Shown: one piece after another, positions 8,025 to 16,120 of the stretch
Numbering within the stretch: position 1 is the stretch's first letter
Layout: each line of letters opens with the position of its first letter
From: Streptomyces laurentii
GTDB taxonomy: Bacteria; Actinomycetota; Actinomycetes; Streptomycetales; Streptomycetaceae
DNA length: 64,000 nucleotides
Direction of reading: 5' to 3'
NCBI GenBank assembly: GCA_002355495.1
Contig: AP017424.1
Coordinates: 3,100,001 to 3,164,000 of the forward strand
Notes under the pieces: model-generated
Database searches by the model: none
The model's input: only the letters and a program-made list of their open reading frames with translations
What the model was told of the DNA's origin: nothing
Made by a program: the position numbers and the translations under genes

Positions 8025-8648
8025 TTAATGAGGTTGACGGCGCGTCTGGGCCTGATGCCAGCGCCGCAGCAGCCCCTCCGGCACTTCCTCCGCCGTCAGC
8101 GCGAAGACCAGGTGGTCCCGCCAGGCACCGTCGATGTGCAGATAGCGGGGCCGCAGCCCCTCCTCCCGGAAGCCGAGCTTTTCCACGACCCGCCGCGAAG
8201 GGCCGTTCTCCGGGCGGATGCAGACCTCGATGCGGTGCAGTCCGACCGTACGGAAGCAGTGGTCCACGGCGAGCGCGACCGCCGTCGGCATGACGCCCCG
8301 CCCGGCCACCGCGCTGTCCACCCAATAACCAACATGTCCCGAGCACATCGAGCCCCAGGTAATGCCCGCCACCGTCAACTGCCCGACCAGCTTTCCCTGG
8401 TACTCGATGACGAAGGGCATCATCCGGCCGGCGTTCGCCTCCGCCCGCAGATGGCGCACCATCTGACGGTACGTGGGGCGCTGGGCCAGCGGGCCGCCCG
8501 GGCCGGGCGGCGGGACGGTCGCCTCCCAGGGGCGCAGCCATTCGCGGTTGCGCCGGTTCACCTCACGCCAGGCCGCCTGGTCGCGCATCTTCATCGGCCG
8601 GAGCAGCACGTCCCCGTCCGCCAGGACCACGGGCCAGGACGGCATCAT
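8025..8648 (-). CDS. rimJ: RimJ/RimL-type GNAT acetyltransferase
   Basis: This is a 207-residue GNAT of the ribosomal-protein acetyltransferase type. It has LRPMKMRD at residues 16-23, WLRPWEAT, the acetyl-CoA loop around SAVAGRGVMPTAVAL, and the terminal motif RIEVCIRPENGPSRRVVEKLGF typical of RimJ. Its ATG overlaps the mog stop by four bases (8645-8648), so it is translationally coupled. The family acetylates protein N-termini; the actual target here is unknown. Presence in the galU-glp block is conserved in actinobacteria. Confidence 0.85.
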   Translation of the reverse strand: MMPSWPVVLADGDVLLRPMKMRDQAAWREVNRRNREWLRPWEATVPPPGPGGPLAQRPTYRQMVRHLRAEANAGRMMPFVIEYQGKLVGQLTVAGITWGSMCSGHVGYWVDSAVAGRGVMPTAVALAVDHCFRTVGLHRIEVCIRPENGPSRRVVEKLGFREEGLRPRYLHIDGAWRDHLVFALTAEEVPEGLLRRWHQAQTRRQPH

Positions 8649-9220
8649 GACGCCGGGCCCGCTTCCGCCGCCGGTCTCGGGTGGTCGCCGCCGCGGATCT
8701 GGTCCACGGCGTGGACGAGCAGCGGCGTGAGGACAGCGAGACCGTCCCGTACCCCGCCCGTCGAGCCCGGCAGGTTGACGATCAGCGTCTTCCGCGCGAC
8801 ACCGGCGAGGCCGCGCGAGAGCGCCGCCGTGGGCACCTTGTCCCGGCCGTACGCCCGGATCGCCTCCGCGATGCCCGGGATCTCCCGGTCGAGGAGGTTC
8901 CGGGTCACCTCGGGGGTCTCGTCGGTGGGCGAGATGCCCGTACCGCCGGTCGTGACGATCACGTCGTAGCCCGCGTCGATCCCGGCGCGCAACGCCGCCG
9001 CGACCGGCGCGCCGTCCGGCACCACCCGCGGGTCGTCCACGGCGAAGCCCGCCCGGCGCAGGCCGTCGGCGATCAGCGGACCGCCCTTGTCCTCGTAGAC
9101 GCCGGCCGCCGCCCGGTTGGAGGCGGTGACGACGAGGGCGGAGTACGGGGCGAGCAGAGCGCCGCCGATGTCCGCGCCCTGACCCTGATCGCGCTGGTCG
9201 CCCTGGTGCACGCCGGTCAC
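8645..9220 (-). CDS. mog: Molybdopterin adenylyltransferase-type protein (Mog/MoaB)
   Basis: This is a 191-residue MogA/MoaB protein with an extra 25-residue polar N-terminus. The fold is marked by ALVVTASNRAAAG (start of the domain), DVIVTTGGTGISPTD (the TTGGTG molybdopterin loop), DETPE and NLPGSTGGVRDGL. The family adenylates molybdopterin before Mo insertion. It overlaps moaC upstream (ATGA at 9217-9220) and rimJ downstream, giving a tightly coupled trio. An ATG start is used; a start after GADIGG would also fit the family length. Confidence 0.88.
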   Translation of the reverse strand: MTGVHQGDQRDQGQGADIGGALLAPYSALVVTASNRAAAGVYEDKGGPLIADGLRRAGFAVDDPRVVPDGAPVAAALRAGIDAGYDVIVTTGGTGISPTDETPEVTRNLLDREIPGIAEAIRAYGRDKVPTAALSRGLAGVARKTLIVNLPGSTGGVRDGLAVLTPLLVHAVDQIRGGDHPRPAAEAGPAS

Positions 9221-9702
9221 GCCTCGCTCCTCGTCCAGTGGCCCGACTTGCCGCCGGTCTTCTCCTCCACCCGTACGTCGGTGATGACCGCGCCCTTGTC
9301 GACCGCCTTCACCATGTCGACGACGGTCAGCGCCGCCACGGACACCGCCGTCAGGGCCTCCATCTCGACGCCCGTACGGTCCGTGGTCTTCACCGTCGCC
9401 AGGATCTCCACGGCGTCGTCCGTGACCGCGAGGTCCAGCTTCACGCCCGAGACCGCCAGCGGGTGGCAGAGCGGGATCAGGTCCGGGGTCCGCTTCGCGC
9501 CCATGATCCCGGCGATCCGTGCCGTGGCGAGCGCGTCACCCTTCGGGACGCCCTCGCCGCGCAGCAGCTCGACCACACGCGGCGACACCAGGACGCGTCC
9601 GCTCGCGCGGGCGGTGCGGGCCGTGACGTCCTTCCCGGAGACGTCGACCATGCGGGCCGCCCCCGCCTCGTCGATGTGGGTGAGTCCTTGCTGCGTACTC
9701 AT
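9217..9702 (-). CDS. moaC: Cyclic pyranopterin monophosphate synthase accessory protein MoaC
   Basis: This 161-residue MoaC carries MVDVSGKDVTAR, AGIMGAKRTPDLIPLCHP (with the catalytic lysine), DRTGVEMEALTAVSVAALTV and the late DMVKAVDKGA. MoaC acts with MoaA to make the pyranopterin precursor of the molybdenum cofactor. The ATG at 9700-9702 is chosen over one 36 bases upstream because GGGAG precedes it at a good distance. Downstream genes overlap it. MoaA is not in the window. The cofactor would be needed by the molybdoenzyme at 23353-25650, although that gene is 14 kb away. Confidence 0.92.
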   Translation of the reverse strand: MSTQQGLTHIDEAGAARMVDVSGKDVTARTARASGRVLVSPRVVELLRGEGVPKGDALATARIAGIMGAKRTPDLIPLCHPLAVSGVKLDLAVTDDAVEILATVKTTDRTGVEMEALTAVSVAALTVVDMVKAVDKGAVITDVRVEEKTGGKSGHWTRSEA

Positions 9703-9759
9703 GGCGGTGACACTCCCGGTCGCTGTGTGGGACGACACCGTACCCCCACCATGCGCCCC

Positions 9760-11232
9760 TCAGCCGAGGAGGACCACCTCGAGCTCCGTACCCGGCTTCA
9801 CCTCTGTCACCTCCTCGGGTACGACGAGCAGCGCGTCGGCGTGCGCGAGCGCGGCGATCAGGTGCGAACCGGCGCCGCCCACCGGGGTGACGGTGCCCGC
9901 CCCGGCGTCGTATGTCCCCCGCAGGAACTGCCGGCGCCCGGCCGGCGAGGACAGCACCCGGTCCCCCGCGACGGCCGCCCGCAGCCACGGACGCCGCTCG
10001 TCCGGCTGGTCGCCGAGGCCCATGAGGGCGCGGATCGCGGGCCGTACGAACAGCTCGAAGGAGACATAGGACGAGACCGGGTTGCCCGGCAGCGCGAGCA
10101 GCGGGGTGTGGTCGGGGCCGATCATGCCGAAGCCCTGCGGCTTGCCCGGCTGCATCGCGAGGCGGCGGAAGTCGACCTCCCCGTCCGCCGTCAGCGCCTC
10201 CTTCACCACGTCGTACGCCCCCACGCTGACCCCGCCCGTGGTGACGAGCAGGTCCGCCCGGACCAACTGGTCCTCGATGGCGGCGCGCAGCGACTCGGCG
10301 TCGTCGGCGACCGCGCCGACCCGGTAGGCGAGGGCTCCGGCGTCGCGGGCGGCGGCGGCCAGCGCGAAGCTGTTGGAGTCGTAGATCTGCCCTTCCCTCA
10401 GCGGCTCGCCGGGCTGGGCCAGTTCACTGCCGGTGGACAGGACCACCACGCGCGGGCGGGGGTGGACCCGGACGCTGCCGCGGCCGATCGCCGCCAGCAG
10501 GGCGATCTGGGGCGGGCCGAGGACCGTGCCGGCCGCGAGGGCCAGTTCGCCCGCCTTGACGTCGCTGCCGCGGGCCCGGACGTGGGCGCGGGCCTCGGCG
10601 GGGCGGTGTACGCGGACCTCGCCGGCCGCGCCCTCCGGGGCGGTGCTCGCCGGGCGCATGGTGCCGGTCGCACCGGCCTCCGCGCCCGTACCGCCGTCGG
10701 TCCACTCGACCGGGACGACGGCCTCCGCGCCGGGCGGCAGCGGGGCGCCGGTCATGATCCGGGCGGCCTGGCCGGGGCCGACCTCGGGCAGGGCGCCCGC
10801 GCCCGCGACCACGTCGCCGATCACGGTCAGGACGGCGGGGAACTCCTCGCTCGCCCCGGCGACATCGGCGACGCGGACCGCGTAACCGTCCATGGAACTG
10901 TTGTCGAAGGGCGGCAGCGCGACCGGCACCGTGACGTCCTCGACGAGGACACAGCCCTGGGCGTCGGGCAGTTGCAGCTCGATCGGCTCCAAGGGGGAGA
11001 CGGCGGCCAGGATGTCGGCGAGGTGCTCGTCGACGGTCCACAGGTCCCGGGCCGGGCCCGCGCAGGGGTCGCCGGGGGTGCCGCCGGTCGCGTCGCCGGT
11101 CGCGTCGCCGCTCGCGCCATGGGGCGTGTCGGTCGCGTCGGTCGCGCGGGGCGCGCCGGTCGTGTCATCCGTCGCGCCGCCGGTCGCGTCCTCGCCGGGG
11201 CCGTGGTCCGACGGTGCCGTGCTACTGCTCAA
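9760..11232 (-). CDS. glp: Gephyrin-like MoeA family protein (Glp)
   Basis: This is about 490 residues, with MoeA domains in order: LWTVDEHLADIL, the substrate loop PPFDNSSMDGYAVR, VVPVEWTD, the MPT-binding DLLVTTGGVSVGAYD (its last Asp aligns with the catalytic Asp of MoeA SVGEAD), PGKPQGFG and LPGNPVSSYVSFEL. It therefore keeps the residues for Mo insertion. The first 65 residues are a low-complexity Asp/Ala/Thr/Gly segment (GDATGDATGG). The start is uncertain: a TTG at 11230-11232 just inside the galU end, after GGAG, is chosen; earlier starts overlap galU more. In C. glutamicum the homologue binds FtsZ and the membrane protein GlpR, which is also encoded in this block. Confidence 0.85.
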   Translation of the reverse strand: MSSSTAPSDHGPGEDATGGATDDTTGAPRATDATDTPHGASGDATGDATGGTPGDPCAGPARDLWTVDEHLADILAAVSPLEPIELQLPDAQGCVLVEDVTVPVALPPFDNSSMDGYAVRVADVAGASEEFPAVLTVIGDVVAGAGALPEVGPGQAARIMTGAPLPPGAEAVVPVEWTDGGTGAEAGATGTMRPASTAPEGAAGEVRVHRPAEARAHVRARGSDVKAGELALAAGTVLGPPQIALLAAIGRGSVRVHPRPRVVVLSTGSELAQPGEPLREGQIYDSNSFALAAAARDAGALAYRVGAVADDAESLRAAIEDQLVRADLLVTTGGVSVGAYDVVKEALTADGEVDFRRLAMQPGKPQGFGMIGPDHTPLLALPGNPVSSYVSFELFVRPAIRALMGLGDQPDERRPWLRAAVAGDRVLSSPAGRRQFLRGTYDAGAGTVTPVGGAGSHLIAALAHADALLVVPEEVTEVKPGTELEVVLLG

Positions 11233-12136
11233 GGTGCTCCATCTCCTCGCTGACGTAACCGCGGAGCCAAGTGCGGAAGTCCGGCCCCAGATCATCACGT
11301 TCACACGCCAGTCTGACAATGGCGCGCAGATAGTCCCCCCGATCGCCGGTGTCGTAGCGGCGGCCCTTGAAGACGACGCCGTGCACCGGGCCGCCGGCCC
11401 GCTCGTCCTGGACCAGCTTCTGCAGCGCGTCGGTCAGTTGGATCTCGCCGCCGCGGCCCGGCCGGGTCTCCCGCAGTATCGCGAAGACGGCCGGATCGAG
11501 GACGTACCGGCCGATGATGGCGAGGTTGCTGGGCGCGTCGGAACGCTCCGGCTTCTCCACCAGATCCGTCACCTTCACGACGTCCGACTCGCCGGTGGGG
11601 GCGACGGCGGCGCAGCCGTAGAGGTGGATCTGGGACGGGTCGACCTCCAGCAGCGCGATCACGCTGCCGCCGAACCGCTCGCGCACCTCGACCATACGGG
11701 CGAGCAGCGGGTCGCGCGGGTCGATGAGGTCGTCGCCGAGCAGGACCGCGAACGGCTCGTCGCCGACGTGCGGCGCGGCGCACAGAACGGCGTGGCCGAG
11801 GCCGCGCGGGGCGCCCTGGCGTACGTAGTGCATGGTGGCCAGGTCGCTGGATTCCCGGACCCGGGCGAGGCGTTCGCCGTCGCCCTTGCGGGTCAGGGCC
11901 TCCTCCAGCTCGTAGTTGCGGTCGAAGTGGTCCTCGAGCGGACGCTTGTTGCGGCCGGTGATCATCAGGACGTCGGACAGACCCGCCGAGACGGCCTCCT
12001 CCACGACGTACTGGATCGCCGGCTTGTCGACGACCGGCAGCATCTCCTTCGGCGTCGCCTTGGTGGCCGGCAGGAACCGGGTGCCAAGGCCGGCGGCCGG
12101 GATGACAGCCTTGGTGAGAGAAGGCTTCTGAGTCAT
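11222..12136 (-). CDS. galU: UTP-glucose-1-phosphate uridylyltransferase
   Basis: This is a 304-residue GalU that makes UDP-glucose for cell-wall and trehalose metabolism. The nucleotidyltransferase signature KAVIPAAGLGTRFLPATKA is at residues 9-27, followed by KEMLPVVDKPAIQYVVEEA, the uridine/Mg site LGDDLID, LVEKPE and GRRYDTGDRGDYLRA. The ATG at 12134-12136 gives the usual family length. It is the first gene of the leftward galU-glp-moaC-mog-rimJ-glpR run and overlaps glp at its stop. Confidence 0.95.
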   Translation of the reverse strand: MTQKPSLTKAVIPAAGLGTRFLPATKATPKEMLPVVDKPAIQYVVEEAVSAGLSDVLMITGRNKRPLEDHFDRNYELEEALTRKGDGERLARVRESSDLATMHYVRQGAPRGLGHAVLCAAPHVGDEPFAVLLGDDLIDPRDPLLARMVEVRERFGGSVIALLEVDPSQIHLYGCAAVAPTGESDVVKVTDLVEKPERSDAPSNLAIIGRYVLDPAVFAILRETRPGRGGEIQLTDALQKLVQDERAGGPVHGVVFKGRRYDTGDRGDYLRAIVRLACERDDLGPDFRTWLRGYVSEEMEHLEQ

Positions 12137-12254
12137 GCGGAGCACCCTAGCCGTTCGGTATGGGCGGAAGGCGGGGCTCCGATGAGCTTTCCCGACGCTC
12201 GTACCACTACCGTCCGCTTTCGGAAGTACCCGGGAAATCTGAGGAATCAGAGGA

Positions 12255-12917
12255 ATGCGAGCCGTAGTGAGCAGTGTCGACCCCTCCACCGGATCCCCTG
12301 CCGGACCACTCGACCCACTCGACCCACTCGACCCGTCGGCCGGCAAGGCGTCGCTGCGCCGCGCCCTGCTCGATGCCCGCGCCGGGCTGAGCGCCGACGA
12401 CCGCGACCGCCATGCCGCGGCCCTGGCCGAACGCGCCCTGGAACTGCCCGAACTCGCGGAGGCCGGCACGGTCGCCGCGTACGTCTCCGTGGGGCGCGAA
12501 CCGGGCACGCGCGCGCTCCTCGACGCGCTGCGCGCGCGGGGCGTACGGGTCCTGCTGCCGGTCCTGCTGCCGGACAACGACCTCGACTGGGCCGTGTACG
12601 AGGGGTCCGACCGCCTCGCGAAGGCGGGCCGCGGGCTGCTCGAACCGGTCGGCGAGCGGCTCGGCCCGGAGGTGGTGCGCGAGGCCGGCGCGGTACTGCT
12701 GCCGGGGCTCGCGGTCGACGCGCGCGGCATGCGGCTGGGGCGGGGCGGCGGTTCGTACGACCGGGTCCTCGCCCGGCTCGTACGGGCCGGGACGGATCCG
12801 GCCCTGGTCGTGCTCCTGTACGCGAACGAGGTGGTCGCGCGGGTCCCGGAGGAACCGCACGACCACCCCGTGCACGCGGTGGTGACCCCGGAGGGGGTCC
12901 GGCGTTTCAGGCCGTAG
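12255..12917 (+). CDS. 5-formyltetrahydrofolate cyclo-ligase
   Basis: This is a 220-residue enzyme converting 5-formyl-THF to 5,10-methenyl-THF with ATP. Motifs are KASLRRALLDARAGLS (substrate/ATP N-terminus), VAAYVSVGREPGTRALLDAL, the conserved LLPGLAVDARGMRLGRGGGSYDR block that ends the active site, and the final HAVVTPEG. Before the fold lies a disordered segment with three exact 9-bp repeats (CCACTCGAC, 12306-12332) encoding LDPLDPLDP. ATG 12255 is used with GAGGA at 12240; a GTG at 12267 is possible. It is divergent from galU. Confidence 0.93.
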   Translation: MRAVVSSVDPSTGSPAGPLDPLDPLDPSAGKASLRRALLDARAGLSADDRDRHAAALAERALELPELAEAGTVAAYVSVGREPGTRALLDALRARGVRVLLPVLLPDNDLDWAVYEGSDRLAKAGRGLLEPVGERLGPEVVREAGAVLLPGLAVDARGMRLGRGGGSYDRVLARLVRAGTDPALVVLLYANEVVARVPEEPHDHPVHAVVTPEGVRRFRP

Positions 12918-12975
12918 GGCCTGGAGCCGTGAGGGCTGGAGCCCTGGGAGTCGGAGCCCTGAAGGCGGGAGCCCC

Positions 12976-13005
12976 AGGGGCCGGGGCCGTGAGGCCGAGG
13001 CCCCT
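12976..13005. terminator. Convergent terminator hairpin
   Basis: AGGGGCC (12976-12982) pairs with GGCCCCT (12999-13005), with a further GGCC pairing inside, between the ends of the convergent cyclo-ligase and acylase genes. The right arm overlaps the acylase stop codon. There is no T-run. Confidence 0.45.
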
Positions 13006-15860
13006 TACGGCTCCAGCTTCAGCGTGTCCTGGGTGGCGGCCTCGACCGCCCCCTGTCCGTACACCCAGTCGAGCATCTCGCCCTTGGCCCACTTGTCCGT
13101 CTGGTCGGTGTAGTGGGTGTTGAAGGCGTGACCGGAGGCACCACTGAGGTTGATCCAGCGGGACTTGTCCCAGTCGCCGACGTTGACGACCATCCGCATC
13201 GACGGGACCCAGATGACGTCGTAGCCGCCGGCCGCGTTCCAGCCGGTCGCGTCGACCGCCGCCTCGCCGCCGCCCAGGTTCCACGGGCCGCGGTTGAGCA
13301 GCGCCTGGACGAGGCCGGGACCGGCGGTGCCGAGGGTCTGGTTCTTCAGGGTCAGCTGGTGCAGCCGGCCCCAGCTCCAGGTGGAAACGTCCTTGCCGAG
13401 CTTGGCGGTCAGCTCCCAGCGGGCGTCCTTCATGGCCTGGGCGAGCAGCTGGTCACGGGTCTCGGTGGGGGCGTTGAGCCGGTCGCCCGGCGTCTTCCAC
13501 CAGGGGCTCTTCTCCTCCTTGAGCAGCGGGCGGACCACCTGGTACCAACGGTCGCCACCGTCCGGCTGCGCGGAGTCGGGGTCGCGCTGGCCGCACTCGC
13601 GGACCAGCTTGTTCTGCTCGTCGACCGGGCCGGTCTCGTCGGCGACACGGACGTTGATGCACTCGCCGTCGACGCGCATCTCCTTGGGCAGCTTGTTGCC
13701 GAAGGAGAGCTTGAGGACGTTGCGCCACACCGCGTTGAAGTACGCCGCGGGCGCCGAGTCCGGCTCCTGGGTGTAGTCCCAGCCCTCAAGGAGCTTCTGG
13801 GCCTCACGGACCTGCGGGTCGGCGATGTCGACCTTCAGCAGGAGCGGGTTGAGCAGGGTCGCGATCTCGCTGCGGTTGTCCATCTGCATGGACACCATGT
13901 CGTCCGGCGAGATCTTGCCGCCGTCCTTGATCTTCGACTCGATGAGGTCGTTGATCCGCTGGCTGCGCGAGCCGAAGCCCCAGTCCCGGGTGAGGAGGTA
14001 GGGGTACTTCTTCTCGTCTATGACGGCCTGGTTGGCGGTGACGATGTAACCGCGCTTCGGGTTGTACTCGTAGGGCAGCTCGTCGAAGGGGATGTAGCCC
14101 TTCCAGTCGTACGAGGAGTCCCAGCCGTGCGCGGGCAGGGTGCCGTCATAACCCTTGGCGTCGCTGCGGACCGGGATCTTGCCGGGCGACTGGTAACCGA
14201 TGTGGCCCTCGGTGTCGGCGTAGATCAGGTTCTGGGACGGGACCTCGAAGTCCTTGGCCGCGGCCCGGAACGACGTGAAGTCCTTGGCGCGGTCGAGTTC
14301 GAAGACGGCGTCCATCGACTTGCCGGGCTGCAGCGCGGTCCAGCGCAGCGAGACGCCGTAACCGGTGCCGCGGTCGGGGGCGGCGTTGCCCACCGGGGCG
14401 GACCGGCCGACCTTCTCCAGCTCGGAGGAACGGTCGGAGACGAGCGGGCCGTGCTCGGTGGAGCGGACGGTGATGGTGCGGTCGGAGCCGCCGGCGACCT
14501 TGATGGTCTCCTCGCGGGTCCGGAACGGCTTGGTCTTGCCGTCGACCACGTACCCGTCGGTGCCGACCTTCTCCAGGTAGAGATCGGTGACATCGGCGCC
14601 GAGGTTGGTGAAGCCCCAGGCGATCGAGTTGTTGTGGCCGATTATGACGCCGGGCATGCCGGAGAAGGTGTAGCCGGCGACGTCGTAACGGCAGGTGGCC
14701 GAGACGGTACGGCAGTGCAGGCCCATCTGGTACCAGAGGGACGGCAGCATCGGGGCGAGGTGCGGGTCGTTGGCGAGCAGCGGCTTGCCGGAGGTCGTGT
14801 ACCGACCGGAGACGACCCAGGAGTTCGAGCCGATGCCGTTGCCGTTGGGGCCGAGCAGGGCCGGGACCGCGTCGAGGACGTCAGAGAGACCGGAGAGCTG
14901 GGACTGGATGCCCTGGGCGCCGGTGCCGGTGCCGGTGCCCGTGCCGGTGCCGGTGCCGGTGCCGACGGTGCCGGTGCCCGTGCCCGTGCCCGTGCCCGTT
15001 CCGACGGTCCCGGTGCCCGTGCCGACCGTGCCCGTACCGGTTCCGGTGCCGGTGCCCGTACCGGTGCCGGTGTCCTGCGTCGTCGACTCGGCCTCGGGGT
15101 CGAACTTGCCGGTGATCTTGTCGACGGCGCCCTTGCCGACGATCGGCTGGTGCGTCCCGTACGGGTAGTCCGGGTAGAGCTCCGCGATCTCGTCCGGCTT
15201 GAGGCGCGTGGCCATCAGGGAACGGTCGATCTCGTCCTGCATGTTGCCGCGCAGGTCCCAGGCCATGGCCTTGAGCCAGGCCACCGAGTCGACCGGGGTC
15301 CAGGGCTCGATGGTGTAGTCGTTGGTGAGGGCGAGCGCCGCGTACTCGACGGAGATGTCGGACGGGGCACGGTCCTTGAGGTACGCGTTGACGCCCTCGG
15401 AATAGGCCTGCAGGTTCTTCTTGGTGTCCGCGGACAGAACCTTGTCGTATTCCTCCTGCGCGACCCGGCGCCAGCCGAGGGTGCGGAGGAAGGCGTCGGT
15501 GTCGACCTGGCTCTTGCCGAACATCTCGGAGAGGCGGCCGGCCGTCGTGTGGCGGCGGACGTCCATCTCGTAGAAGCGGTCCTGCGCCTGGACGTAGCCC
15601 TGGGCGCGGAAGAGGTCGGCCTCGTTGTCGGCGTAGATCTGCGGGACCCCGTAGGAGTCGCGCTTGACCTCGACGGGCGCGGAGAGCTTGTCGAGCTTGA
15701 GGGTGCCGGTGGTCTGCGGGTACGAGCCCCGGACGGTGTCGACGCCCCAGTACGCGCCGTATCCGACGCCCGCGACCAGCGCGAGAACCAGGGCGAGGAC
15801 GATCAGACGGGCGCGCCGCCCCTTCTTCTTGGCAGGGGGCGCGGTCGTGTTGGAGGGCAT
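13005..15860 (-). CDS. Penicillin acylase-family Ntn-hydrolase (exported)
   Basis: This is a 951-residue precursor of an N-terminal-nucleophile amidohydrolase. An N-terminal Lys/Arg cluster plus one hydrophobic helix ([20 protein letters not shown], about residues 20-39) suggests export or membrane anchoring. The alpha chain has [10 protein letters not shown] and [19 protein letters not shown]. Autocleavage before Ser345 (G|SNSWVVSG) would free the beta chain, which carries [18 protein letters not shown] and the late Asn/Arg motifs. Just before the cleavage site lies a 51-residue Gly-Thr tract (14919-15071). ATG 15858-15860 has AAGGA at the right spacing. Typical substrates are acyl-homoserine lactones, beta-lactams or lipopeptides; the substrate here is unknown. 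Confidence 0.92.
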   Translation of the reverse strand: MPSNTTAPPAKKKGRRARLIVLALVLALVAGVGYGAYWGVDTVRGSYPQTTGTLKLDKLSAPVEVKRDSYGVPQIYADNEADLFRAQGYVQAQDRFYEMDVRRHTTAGRLSEMFGKSQVDTDAFLRTLGWRRVAQEEYDKVLSADTKKNLQAYSEGVNAYLKDRAPSDISVEYAALALTNDYTIEPWTPVDSVAWLKAMAWDLRGNMQDEIDRSLMATRLKPDEIAELYPDYPYGTHQPIVGKGAVDKITGKFDPEAESTTQDTGTGTGTGTGTGTGTVGTGTGTVGTGTGTGTGTGTVGTGTGTGTGTGTGTGAQGIQSQLSGLSDVLDAVPALLGPNGNGIGSNSWVVSGRYTTSGKPLLANDPHLAPMLPSLWYQMGLHCRTVSATCRYDVAGYTFSGMPGVIIGHNNSIAWGFTNLGADVTDLYLEKVGTDGYVVDGKTKPFRTREETIKVAGGSDRTITVRSTEHGPLVSDRSSELEKVGRSAPVGNAAPDRGTGYGVSLRWTALQPGKSMDAVFELDRAKDFTSFRAAAKDFEVPSQNLIYADTEGHIGYQSPGKIPVRSDAKGYDGTLPAHGWDSSYDWKGYIPFDELPYEYNPKRGYIVTANQAVIDEKKYPYLLTRDWGFGSRSQRINDLIESKIKDGGKISPDDMVSMQMDNRSEIATLLNPLLLKVDIADPQVREAQKLLEGWDYTQEPDSAPAAYFNAVWRNVLKLSFGNKLPKEMRVDGECINVRVADETGPVDEQNKLVRECGQRDPDSAQPDGGDRWYQVVRPLLKEEKSPWWKTPGDRLNAPTETRDQLLAQAMKDARWELTAKLGKDVSTWSWGRLHQLTLKNQTLGTAGPGLVQALLNRGPWNLGGGEAAVDATGWNAAGGYDVIWVPSMRMVVNVGDWDKSRWINLSGASGHAFNTHYTDQTDKWAKGEMLDWVYGQGAVEAATQDTLKLEP
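14919..15071 (-). repeat. Hexanucleotide repeat encoding a (Gly-Thr)n tract
   Basis: About 153 bp of GGCACC-type hexamers (minus strand) encode 51 residues of Gly-Thr, broken three times by Val. It sits in the spacer before the acylase self-cleavage site, where insertions are tolerated, and is probably length-variable by slippage. Third-position variation (GGC/GGG, ACC/ACG) shows it is not fully homogeneous. Confidence 0.9.
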
Positions 15861-15877
15861 CGCTGTCCTTCGAGGGG

Positions 15878-15914
15878 CAGGGTGGTCCTGGAGTACAGGG
15901 TGGTCCTGGAGTAC
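15878..15914. repeat. 18-bp perfect tandem duplication in the acylase leader
   Basis: CAGGGTGGTCCTGGAGTA occurs twice in immediate succession (15878-15895 and 15896-15913), 17 bases upstream of the acylase start codon and right behind its AAGGA site. It is unlikely to code. It could alter leader structure of the acylase mRNA. Confidence 0.75.
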
Positions 15915-16120
15915 GGGAGCAACCTTAGGCGCAGCGCCCGGAGGCCCCGGACGCGGTATCAGGAAGAGAACCGTACCCACCCGTACTGATGTGCGATCAG
16001 TCATCAAGAAGGCGTCAAGAACACGTTAAAGATTAGGTAAGGTAACGAAGTACCTGTGTTCAGCGTCGGAGGAACGATCCGGCAGCGGACCGGGCTGCGC
16101 CCGAGGGGAAGGAACGGCCA

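Noticed and set aside
16033..16049. TTAGGTAAGGTAACGAA, similar to a DmdR/DtxR iron box
   Set aside because: The left half fits TTAGGTTAGG, but the right half does not complete the palindrome, and neither flanking gene is an iron gene.
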